Below are positions 1 to 5,897 of a stretch of 6,666 bases of DNA, one piece after another; positions within the stretch are counted from its first letter, which is position 1, and every line of letters starts with the position of its first letter. The notes under the pieces are model-generated. The model did no database searches and had not been told where the DNA came from. It worked only from the letters and a program-made list of their open reading frames with translations. Both the position numbers and the translations under genes were made by a program. This DNA is from Thermoplasmata archaeon (GTDB lineage: Archaea; Thermoplasmatota; Thermoplasmata; UBA10834; DTMW01), in the NCBI GenBank assembly GCA_029858465.1, contig JAOUEZ010000072.1, positions 1 to 6,666 of the forward strand, in the 5' to 3' direction.

Positions 1-423
1 ATCCTTTGCTTGAATGTCAGTAATGATTGAATCATCTTCTTTTAGTGAGAGGCTCTTGACAATTTCGTTGCGATGGCTTCCATCGATATCGGTTATCACA
101 ACAATGAATTTCGTATTCTCTTGAATGCCGATGATTTTAACTGCATCCTGGATCTGTCTTCCTCCGGACATGTAAAGCATTGTTTCAGTTACGACCGAAT
201 CAGACAGATTTTCATTCTCTTCGAAGGCTCTCGAAGCCTTCTGAAATGCCGATTTCAAATGATCAAGGCCGAACACCTTTGATGCATCTAGTAGTCTGAT
301 TTGTCCTTCAAGTTTTTCAGAAATTACAGAGGCTTGGCTGAGCATTTCATTCTTCTTCATGCTCGAATGCCCAGCAATTACTAATATTGATCTCCCCCCT
401 TGCACTATTTCGATCATCTGCAT
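1..423 (-). CDS. cgi121: KEOPS complex subunit Cgi121-like protein (3' end beyond window)
   Basis: Reading the minus strand from the ATG at 423 gives 141 codons with no stop before the left edge, so the C-terminus is missing. Cgi121 is a small subunit of KEOPS, the complex that with Kae1 makes the t6A modification of tRNA in the cytoplasm; it is known to bind the tRNA 3' CCA end. Family hallmarks are a central stretch around residues 44-68 (LLDASKVFGLDHLKSAFQKA, then RAFEE), followed at 80-99 by ETMLYMSGGRQIQDAVKIIG, which corresponds to the E-x-LLY-x-x-G-x-RQI-x-x-A signature. A hydrophobic beta strand (FIVVITD, 106-112) follows. Family members are roughly 150-170 residues, so only a short tail should be missing. 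A second in-frame ATG at 417 (Met3) could be the true start. The gene lies 45 nt downstream of the helicase and in the same orientation. It is recognised from motifs only, but the match is good. Confidence 0.82.
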   Translation of the reverse strand, partial: MQMIEIVQGGRSILVIAGHSSMKKNEMLSQASVISEKLEGQIRLLDASKVFGLDHLKSAFQKASRAFEENENLSDSVVTETMLYMSGGRQIQDAVKIIGIQENTKFIVVITDIDGSHRNEIVKSLSLKEDDSIITDIQAKD

Positions 424-440
424 TCCATATCTTTCAGTCT

Positions 441-452
441 TATATTTTAAAA
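441..452 (-). promoter_or_regulatory. TATA-box-like element for the Cgi121 gene, suggesting leaderless or near-leaderless transcription
   Basis: The minus strand reads TTTTAAAATATA here, in the short gap between the helicase stop and the Cgi121 start. Its centre is about 23 nt upstream of the ATG at 423 and 29 nt upstream of the ATG at 417. Archaeal TATA boxes sit about 26 nt before the transcription start, so initiation would fall at or within a few bases of the start codon. No strong Shine-Dalgarno sequence is present (only GGA at 426-424, before the ATG at 417). This suggests that Cgi121 can be expressed separately from the helicase. The assignment is inferred from sequence and spacing. 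Confidence 0.45.
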
Positions 453-468
453 TCTTCGTATTTCCAAG

Positions 469-2628
469 TCAGAACTCTCTCAGGGTCTTTTGACCGGATT
501 CGGCCTGCTCCGCCGAAGCCGCCTCTTTGTCTTGACCGAGAGCTCGCTTTATCTGGGCGGCAATCGAGTTCCCAATGGCAGGCAGTCTGGCCAGGTCTTC
601 TAGGCTTGCCATCCTGAGATCGGCAGCAGTTCTGTATCCGTTGCTGTAAAGAATTCTCGCTCTCACCCTACCTATGTTCCTTATCTTTACCAGCTCGACC
701 AATTCTGATTTTATGCCCTTGGAGATCCTTGCCACAATTTCCTGCAGTGCAGGATGCGCCTCCTGCCTGAAAATGGCAGAAAGCTGGTCCATCGAGTAGG
801 CCATCCATTCGGCGATCTCCATTTTGTTCCTTATATCCCCTGGTCCGATCCCGAACTTCTTCTCAATCTCCTCCTCTGATTTTTCTTCAATCCAATCGCT
901 TATGAGCGACGCGGTCTTTATTTCTGCGAGGTAGAATTCGTACTGTGCGAGGTCGTCGGGAGGCTCTAAGATGAGCTCGGCTCTCCTCTCATCCAGTTTC
1001 TCCTCGACCCACCCATAATCGCTCTGCCTCAAGTATAGAGGCTGCAGGTCGTTCGTGGCGGCTAAGGCATGTAATATTCCGAATTCGGCTTCCTTCCTGT
1101 ACGTCTCAAGAGCCTTTCTCAGAGTTATCGCCGAAGCGGGATCTATGTAGAGGTCGCTCACCCTCTTTCCAAAGAATGTCGGTTTGATTGCCCCATGCTC
1201 CATTAGCCTAATCATATCATGCTCCGCGAGATAGGCGAGTATTCTGCTGACCGTATCCTCCAGGAATTCTATGTCTGTCTGAGTCGCCAGAAAGGAATGC
1301 CTCAGGAATTCTGATATGCCTTCGGCCGTTCCGACGCTCCCGGTGGCGATTGCTGCAAGCACATGCGACCTCAGTGCGGGCTCCGTTCCGAGCTTTGAAT
1401 AGATATTCTCAGGCTCCGCGAGGAGGTAATTCTCGAGAAGGAAGGATTGATGATCCTCATCCTTGGCTATGAAAAGGGCTTCGCCGTACTCATCGTACCT
1501 AGGTCTGCCCGCCCTGCCACACATCTGCTTTATCTCCAGAACGGGTATCGAAGTATGGCCATAGTTTGTGTCATATCTGGTCGCCTCCCTGATTATCACC
1601 ATTCTGGCAGGGAGGTTTATCCCGGCGGCAAGAGTCGGGGTGGCGACGATGACCTTGATCTTCCCCTCCCTAAAGGAATCCTCGACCCGTCTTCGCTGTT
1701 CGTTTGTGAGACCCGCATTGTGAAATGCTACTCCCGATTTGATGCATTCGGAGAGCTTCTTGCCGATCGATGTCGGCTCATCCTCATCGTATGAAACCGA
1801 TTTTGATATATTCTTCAGATTGTCCGATTTATCAATATGCTTCTTTACGGTTGATCTGAGCGAGTTGGCGAGCGCCTCGCTCGACCTGCGCGTGTTGACG
1901 AAGATCAGGACTTGCCCGTCATTCGATATGCAATCGCTCGCCAGACTGACTATGGGATCCCCGAGGTCTGAGACTGTCCTCGTCGAATTGTCGGAGAAGA
2001 AGATCCTGCCGTCGAGGTAGATTCCCTCCTTCAGTGGCACAGGCCTCCATTCGCTCGTGAAGTGCGACGCGTCAAGCCATTCTGCTATCTCGCGAGAATT
2101 CTTAATCGTCGCAGACAGGGCGATTATCTGAGCTTGAGGGTTGATCATTCTGAATTTCGTCAGGGTTACTTCGAGGGTCGGGCCGCGGTCAGGGTCATTC
2201 ATGAGATGTATCTCGTCTGCCACCACGACAGATACTCTATCGAGCCATCCTATCCGATGCCTGAGCAGGCTGTCCATCTTTTCCGAGGTGGCTATTACCA
2301 CGTCATATCTTTCCAAGGTCGGATCATCAGAATCGTAATCACCCACAGAGATACCGACCCTTATTCCGAGCTCCTCAAACTTTCTGAGATCATCGAATTT
2401 TTCTGATGCCAGAGCTCTCAAGGGGACGATGTAGACTGCTTTTTTTCCCTTGAGGACAGCATTGACAATTGCCAGGTATGCCACCAGTGATTTTCCACTG
2501 GCAGTTGGAACAGCGAGCACGACGTTTTTTCCAGACAAAGCGGCTGGCAATGCCGTCTCCTGCGGCGGATAGAGGGTCTCAAATCCCTGCCCCTTCAGAT
2601 TCCTTTTGAGGGCGGATTCCAGGTCCAA
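469..2628 (-). CDS. hel308: ATP-dependent DNA helicase Hel308 (Ski2-like superfamily 2)
   Basis: Hel308 is a 3'-5' DNA translocase that acts on stalled replication forks in archaea. All superfamily 2 motifs are visible: Q motif LYPPQ (19-23), Walker A VPTASGKS (40-47, K46), Ia PLRALASEK (69-77), Walker B DEIH (138-141), motif III SAT (172-174), motif IV VLIFVNTRRS (240-249), motif V VIVATPTLAAGINLP (326-340) and motif VI QMCGRAGRP (368-376). A winged-helix region follows, then the ratchet domain (about 500-625, with KTASLISDWI and GIGPGDIRNKMEIAEW). A C-terminal helix-hairpin-helix domain has two hairpins (IRNIGRVRARIL 649-660, LPAIGNSIAAQI 682-693). At 719 residues it is of normal family length. 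The start used is TTG at 2628; no in-frame ATG or GTG exists between the upstream stop (2652-2650) and this codon. The family N-terminus would fit better about five codons upstream, at an ATT at 2643. The gene is first in a minus-strand pair with Cgi121. Confidence 0.95.
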   Translation of the reverse strand: MDLESALKRNLKGQGFETLYPPQETALPAALSGKNVVLAVPTASGKSLVAYLAIVNAVLKGKKAVYIVPLRALASEKFDDLRKFEELGIRVGISVGDYDSDDPTLERYDVVIATSEKMDSLLRHRIGWLDRVSVVVADEIHLMNDPDRGPTLEVTLTKFRMINPQAQIIALSATIKNSREIAEWLDASHFTSEWRPVPLKEGIYLDGRIFFSDNSTRTVSDLGDPIVSLASDCISNDGQVLIFVNTRRSSEALANSLRSTVKKHIDKSDNLKNISKSVSYDEDEPTSIGKKLSECIKSGVAFHNAGLTNEQRRRVEDSFREGKIKVIVATPTLAAGINLPARMVIIREATRYDTNYGHTSIPVLEIKQMCGRAGRPRYDEYGEALFIAKDEDHQSFLLENYLLAEPENIYSKLGTEPALRSHVLAAIATGSVGTAEGISEFLRHSFLATQTDIEFLEDTVSRILAYLAEHDMIRLMEHGAIKPTFFGKRVSDLYIDPASAITLRKALETYRKEAEFGILHALAATNDLQPLYLRQSDYGWVEEKLDERRAELILEPPDDLAQYEFYLAEIKTASLISDWIEEKSEEEIEKKFGIGPGDIRNKMEIAEWMAYSMDQLSAIFRQEAHPALQEIVARISKGIKSELVELVKIRNIGRVRARILYSNGYRTAADLRMASLEDLARLPAIGNSIAAQIKRALGQDKEAASAEQAESGQKTLREF

Positions 2629-2647
2629 ATCATCAAATCTAATTGTC

Positions 2648-2657
2648 GCTCAACCCC
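2648..2657 (-). promoter_or_regulatory. Possible ribosome-binding site for Hel308
   Basis: The minus strand reads GGGGTTGAGC, which matches 7 of 10 positions of the archaeal consensus GGAGGTGATC. From its first base to the ATT at 2643 is 14 nt, the same offset as between the NadM site and its TTG start. To the TTG at 2628 the offset is 29 nt, which is too far. The site therefore argues weakly for initiation upstream of the TTG. Confidence 0.3.
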
Positions 2658-2683
2658 GTTTTTCGGCTCCGATAGAGTCTCTA

Positions 2684-2703
2684 CTGGGTATATTTATTCC
2701 CAG
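2684..2703. repeat. Inverted repeat CTGGG-N10-CCCAG bracketing the Hel308 TATA element
   Basis: CTGGG at 2684-2688 and its perfect complement CCCAG at 2699-2703 flank a ten-base all-A/T spacer that contains the TATA-like element. The two half-sites are 15 bp apart centre to centre. A dimeric regulator bound here would block TBP/TFB. The arms are only five bases long, so chance is possible. Confidence 0.4.
2689..2696 (-). promoter_or_regulatory. TATA-box-like element for the Hel308 gene
   Basis: The minus strand reads TAAATATA within an AT-rich decamer (2698-2689). Placing initiation about 26 nt downstream puts the transcript start near 2666, leaving a leader of about 23 nt to the ATT at 2643 or about 38 nt to the TTG at 2628. 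The element is bracketed by the inverted repeat CTGGG/CCCAG, listed separately. The call rests on composition and spacing only. Confidence 0.5.
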
Positions 2704-2801
2704 GGCTGTTCCATGGCAAGAATATCGGGCCAGTAATCTCGTCATTAATATTTCAATGAAAGATTACCATAGAAACATTCATTACGAACAATAGTAAATG
2801 G

Positions 2802-2807
2802 TATAAA
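2802..2807 (+). promoter_or_regulatory. TATA-box-like element for the lonB-nadM-pncC unit
   Basis: TATAAA lies about 45 nt upstream of the Lon start. Initiation about 26 nt from its centre would be near 2830, giving a leader of about 20 nt that still includes the GGAG ribosome site at 2839. This geometry is what is expected for a leadered archaeal mRNA. The presumed start region overlaps the two TCGAATA repeats. Confidence 0.5.
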
Positions 2808-2812
2808 CAAGT

Positions 2813-2828
2813 TCGAATAACTCGAATA
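2813..2828 (+). repeat. Two direct TCGAATA repeats at the presumed lon transcription start
   Basis: TCGAATA occurs at 2813-2819 and 2822-2828, a period of nine bases, between the TATA-like element and the expected transcription start. The first copy also contains the palindrome TTCGAA (2812-2817). The position would suit a repressor site, but tandem seven-mers at 9-bp spacing are not on the same face of the helix, and no known operator is recognised. Confidence 0.3.
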
Positions 2829-2838
2829 CTGGAATCTT

Positions 2839-2842
2839 GGAG
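2839..2842 (+). promoter_or_regulatory. Ribosome-binding site of lonB
   Basis: GGAG is separated by seven bases from the ATG at 2850. It fixes that ATG as the start and shows that leadered, Shine-Dalgarno initiation is used in this genome. Confidence 0.6.
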
Positions 2843-2849
2843 CAATCAG

Positions 2850-4823
2850 ATGATAGAACATAATTCTGAAAAATCTCAGTTGGGATTGCCAGACGTTGAT
2901 GACTGGATAAAATCCAGGGATTTCGCCACTACCGGGGACCTTCAGATTCCGAAACGGCTTGTGGACCAGGTAATTGGCCAAGACGAGGCCGTCCAGATCA
3001 TAAAAAAGGCTGCGGAACAGAAGAGGCATGTCATATTGATCGGTGACCCCGGCACTGGAAAGTCGATGCTGGCACGAAGCATGGTCGAATTCCTCCCAAA
3101 GGGGGAGATGCAGGACGTCATCGCCTACCATAACCCCGATGATTCGAATGAGCCCAAGATAAGGATAATTCCCGCCGGCAAGGGGAAGGAGATCGTCGAC
3201 AGCCAGAAAAAAGAGGCGCAGCAGAGGAAAGAGCAGAAGAACTCGGCCTTGACCTTCCTGATAATGCTCGTCGTCATGATGTCGGTGATGGGAGCTATCT
3301 TCTTCGGCGACCTGACCATCGCGGTCCTGGGCGTCATTGTAGCCATTTTCCTCCTGATACTGTTCAGATATAGTGCTCAGAAGAAAGAATCCATTTTAGT
3401 TCCGAAGTTGCTGATCAACCATGGCATCGACGAGATGCCTCCGTTCATCGATGCTACTGGTGCTCATGCTGGGGCATTGCTCGGCGATGTGAAGCACGAC
3501 CCGTTCCAGAGCGGAGGCCTTGAGACCCCGGCTCATGAACGATTGGAGCCTGGCGCGATACACAAGGCAAACAAGGGCGTGTTGTTCATCGATGAGATCA
3601 ATATGCTCCGGATCGAGAGCCAACAGAGCCTTCTGACCGCCCTGCAGGAGGGGAAGTTCAGCATCCTTGGCCAGAGCGAACGGAGTTCAGGGGCAATGGT
3701 GAAGAGCGAGCCGGTTCCGACTGATTTCATCCTCGTTGCGGCAGGTAACCTTGATGCGGTCGTTGGGATGCATCCAGCCTTGCGGTCAAGAATACGCGGT
3801 TACGGCTATGAGATCTATATGCGCAGCACCATGCCCGATTCTGATGAGAACCGGGACAAACTGATTCGATTCGTCGCCCAGGAGATATCGAAAGATAAGA
3901 AGATACCTCAGTTCACAAGGAGCGCGGTGTCCGAGATAATCAGAGAGGCCCAGAGGCGCGCCGGAAGGCGCGGGCAGATCACGCTCAGGCTGAGGGAGCT
4001 CGGAGGACTCGTGAGGGTGGCGGGCGATATCGCCCACGAGCAAGGCTCCAATCTGGTCGACGTACAGCATGTGATGATTGCAAAGAGGATAGCGAGAAGC
4101 CTGGAGCAACAGGTCACTGACAGGGCTATCGAGAAGAGGAAAGAGTACAAGACCTGCGTCATCGAAGGCGCAATCGTGGGAATCGTGAACGGCCTAGCTG
4201 TCCTGAATGCGGAGTCAAGCATGGCGGAATTCTCCGGCCTTGTGATGCCGATTGTCGCTGAGGTCACACCTGCCCAGACGAAGGACGGAGGCAGGGTCAT
4301 AGCAACAGGCAAGCTCGGAGAGATTGCCAAGGAATCTGTGCAAAATGTATCTGCACTGATCAAGAAATACACAGGGGAAGATATCAGCAACCACGATATC
4401 CATGTGCAATTCATCGGTACTTATGAGGGGGTCGAGGGCGACAGCGCATCGGTCTCGGTTGCGACTGCCGTCATATCCGCCCTCGAGAACGTTGAGGTCG
4501 ACCAGAGCGTGGCGATGACTGGTAGCCTATCCGTTCGCGGACAGGTTCTGCCTGTCGGAGGCATAACCGCAAAGATAGAGGCCGCTTCGGAGATGGGCCT
4601 CAAGACGGTCCTCATCCCCCAAGAGAACATGAAGGATGTCCTTCTGGATGACAAGTATATCGGTAAGGTCAAAGTCATACCCGTTGAGACGCTCAGAGAT
4701 GTGCTACAGCACGCGCTAGTCGGGCAGAAGAAAGAGACTTTGCTCAAGAAGCTGGCTGCACTAGTTCCCAGGAGTTCGGCCCAGGGAGGAATTATAACCC
4801 CAGACCGCCCTCTGCCCCACTGA
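2850..4823 (+). CDS. lonB: ATP-dependent membrane-anchored protease LonB (archaeal Lon)
   Basis: This is an archaeal Lon protease: an AAA+ unfoldase fused to a Ser-Lys peptidase, anchored in the cytoplasmic membrane with its catalytic parts in the cytoplasm. Walker A GDPGTGKS is at 65-72 (K71). An insertion between Walker A and Walker B contains two hydrophobic segments (about 133-152 and 155-173) joined by a very short loop, the membrane hairpin typical of LonB. Walker B VLFIDE is at 244-249, sensor 1 AAGN ends at N300, and an arginine pair follows in LRSRIRG (311-317). The protease domain shows [10 protein letters not shown], with D531 and the likely nucleophile S532, and [10 protein letters not shown] with the likely general base K575. 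The 43-residue Ser-Lys spacing matches characterised Lon proteins. At 657 residues the length is normal for archaeal Lon, and the tail from about 640 is proline-rich and looks disordered. A GGAG ribosome site supports the start. The nadM gene begins 21 nt after the stop. Confidence 0.96.
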   Translation: MIEHNSEKSQLGLPDVDDWIKSRDFATTGDLQIPKRLVDQVIGQDEAVQIIKKAAEQKRHVILIGDPGTGKSMLARSMVEFLPKGEMQDVIAYHNPDDSNEPKIRIIPAGKGKEIVDSQKKEAQQRKEQKNSALTFLIMLVVMMSVMGAIFFGDLTIAVLGVIVAIFLLILFRYSAQKKESILVPKLLINHGIDEMPPFIDATGAHAGALLGDVKHDPFQSGGLETPAHERLEPGAIHKANKGVLFIDEINMLRIESQQSLLTALQEGKFSILGQSERSSGAMVKSEPVPTDFILVAAGNLDAVVGMHPALRSRIRGYGYEIYMRSTMPDSDENRDKLIRFVAQEISKDKKIPQFTRSAVSEIIREAQRRAGRRGQITLRLRELGGLVRVAGDIAHEQGSNLVDVQHVMIAKRIARSLEQQVTDRAIEKRKEYKTCVIEGAIVGIVNGLAVLNAESSMAEFSGLVMPIVAEVTPAQTKDGGRVIATGKLGEIAKESVQNVSALIKKYTGEDISNHDIHVQFIGTYEGVEGDSASVSVATAVISALENVEVDQSVAMTGSLSVRGQVLPVGGITAKIEAASEMGLKTVLIPQENMKDVLLDDKYIGKVKVIPVETLRDVLQHALVGQKKETLLKKLAALVPRSSAQGGIITPDRPLPH

Positions 4824-4830
4824 AACTCAG

Positions 4831-4839
4831 GGATGTGAT
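4831..4839 (+). promoter_or_regulatory. Ribosome-binding site that fixes the TTG start of nadM
   Basis: GGATGTGAT matches 8 of 9 positions of GGAGGTGAT and ends five bases before the TTG at 4845. It decides the start in the absence of an ATG. Confidence 0.6.
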
Positions 4840-4844
4840 TTCTG

Positions 4845-5354
4845 TTGAGAGGCCTTCTGATTGGTCGATACCAGCCTTTTCACAAAGGACACCTTGAGGT
4901 GCTGAGAGAGGCGCTCAGAAAGTGCGATGAGCTGATAATCGGAATCGGAAGCTCTCAGGAATCGCATACACTTGACAATCCCTTTACCGCCGGGGAGAGG
5001 ATTGAGATGATCAGCCAGTGCCTCAGCAAGAAGGATAAAGCAAGGACCTTCATAATTCCTATCTCAGATGTCAACAGATACGCAATCTGGGTCTCTCATG
5101 TGAGGTCACAAGTCCCGCCATTTGACGTCGTTTTCACGAACAACCCGCTCACTCGATCTCTATTCGAGGAGAAGGGGTTCAAAGTCTTCCCGACGCATAT
5201 CTATGACAGAAGCAAGTATTCTGGAACCGAGATACGCAATAGGATGCTCGAAAGAGATGAATGGAAGAGCCTTGTACCCAAGCAGATAGTATCCTACTTG
5301 AGGAGATTGCAGGGGGCAAAGAGGATCACGGCGGCGACTAGCAAGGAAGAGTAG
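4845..5354 (+). CDS. nadM: Nicotinamide-nucleotide adenylyltransferase, archaeal NadM type
   Basis: The enzyme transfers AMP from ATP to NMN (or nicotinate mononucleotide), giving NAD+ (or deamido-NAD+) and pyrophosphate. It is the last adenylation step of NAD synthesis, in the cytoplasm. The nucleotidyltransferase signature is clear: GRYQPFHKGH at 7-16 with the HxGH motif at 13-16, and the second ATP-binding motif YSGTEIR at 125-131 (the ISTEIR-like motif). Other family blocks are GIGSSQESHTLDNPFTAGER (33-52), ISDVNRYAIWVSHV (73-86) and NNPLTRSLFEEKGF (99-112). The length of 169 residues is typical of archaeal NadM. The start codon is TTG, supported by a ribosome site and by the fact that the first strand begins immediately after it. 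It lies 21 nt after lonB and just before pncC, which acts on the same substrate. Confidence 0.95.
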   Translation: MRGLLIGRYQPFHKGHLEVLREALRKCDELIIGIGSSQESHTLDNPFTAGERIEMISQCLSKKDKARTFIIPISDVNRYAIWVSHVRSQVPPFDVVFTNNPLTRSLFEEKGFKVFPTHIYDRSKYSGTEIRNRMLERDEWKSLVPKQIVSYLRRLQGAKRITAATSKEE

Positions 5355-5362
5355 AGGCGATC
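5354..5362 (+). promoter_or_regulatory. Possible ribosome-binding site of pncC overlapping the nadM stop
   Basis: GAGGCGATC, starting on the last base of the nadM TAG, matches 8 of 9 positions of the consensus GAGGTGATC. It sits 23 nt before the first in-frame ATG of pncC (5386), too far for normal use, but close to an in-frame ACG at 5365 where the family N-terminus would begin. If functional it would couple pncC to nadM translation. Confidence 0.35.
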
Positions 5363-5385
5363 TTACGGAATCTCCTGAAAAGGTC

Positions 5386-5838
5386 ATGGGAGACCTTCTC
5401 CGAAATAAGGGCTTGACGCTTTCCGCGGCTGAATCATGCACCGGTGGGCTTGTTAGTGACAGGATAACGAACATCTCCGGAAGCAGCGACTATTTCTTGG
5501 GGAGCGCGGTGACCTATAGCAACGAGGCGAAAAGGGATGTGCTTGGCGTAAGCGAAGCATCATTGAAGAAATACGGCGCCGTCAGCGAACAGGTGGCGAA
5601 GGAGATGGCGTTGGGTTGTCGAAAGACCTTCGGCAGCGATATCGGAATAAGCACTACTGGCATAGCGGGGCCCACTGGCGGGAGCAAAGAGAAACCTGTC
5701 GGATTGGTTTGGTTCGCTGTCGCCGACGGACAGACTATTGTCGCAGAGAAGGAAATATTCTCTGGAGATAGAATTGATATCAAGAACGACGCTGCTATGC
5801 ATGCAATCAATATGGTGATCAACTTCTTGAGAAAATGA
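5386..5838 (+). CDS. pncC: Nicotinamide-nucleotide amidase PncC (CinA C-terminal domain family)
   Basis: PncC-type enzymes hydrolyse NMN to nicotinate mononucleotide and ammonia in the pyridine nucleotide salvage cycle. The protein is a single CinA C-terminal domain with no N-terminal molybdopterin-binding-like (COG1058) domain. Visible signatures are AAESCTGG (14-21), whose serine is expected in the active site, VTYSNEAK (42-49) with the expected active-site lysine K49, GAVSEQVAKEMA (64-75), and GIAGPTGGSKEKPVGLVWFAV (92-112), the conserved glycine-rich loop. From the ATG at 5386 it is 150 residues and begins roughly eight residues short of most relatives. The frame upstream stays open to 5302 but contains no ATG, GTG or TTG. 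The residues before the ATG (TESPEKV) look like the missing helix, so initiation at ACG 5365 is possible. The gap to nadM is 31 nt. The amidase activity is inferred from the family; some CinA-C proteins are uncharacterised. Confidence 0.9.
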   Translation: MGDLLRNKGLTLSAAESCTGGLVSDRITNISGSSDYFLGSAVTYSNEAKRDVLGVSEASLKKYGAVSEQVAKEMALGCRKTFGSDIGISTTGIAGPTGGSKEKPVGLVWFAVADGQTIVAEKEIFSGDRIDIKNDAAMHAINMVINFLRK

Positions 5839-5885
5839 TGAAATCAGGCAGGATTTTCCGACATCACCAGTAATCTTCATTATCT

Positions 5886-5890
5886 GGAAG
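5886..5890 (+). promoter_or_regulatory. Weak ribosome-binding site favouring the GTG start of the RecA-like gene
   Basis: GGAAG lies seven bases before the GTG at 5898, the same spacing as GGAG has to the lonB start. The alternative ATG at 5913 has no comparable site before it. Confidence 0.35.
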
Positions 5891-5897
5891 TCGATTA

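Noticed and set aside
73..282. Plus-strand open frame of 69 codons at the left edge
   Set aside because: It is antisense to the Cgi121 coding region, whose conserved motifs account for this DNA.
2629..2849. Search for a small gene or RNA gene in the divergent gap
   Set aside because: Apart from the promoters, ribosome sites and short repeats listed, I see no tRNA-like cloverleaf, no box C/D pair and no credible small protein.
2745..3131. Minus-strand open frame of 128 codons across the divergent promoter gap and lonB 5' end
   Set aside because: Most of it is antisense to conserved Lon sequence, including the Walker A region. There is no family resemblance, and it would overlap the lonB promoter.
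3908..4414. Long minus-strand open frame (168 codons) inside lonB
   Set aside because: It is antisense to the highly conserved Lon AAA+/protease region, is low in charged residues, rich in Ser/Thr/Leu, and shows no recognisable motif. It is a shadow of the real gene.
5839..5897. Terminator or second promoter after pncC
   Set aside because: The gap holds only a TTTT run near 5854 and a weak AT stretch near 5875; neither is strong enough to call.
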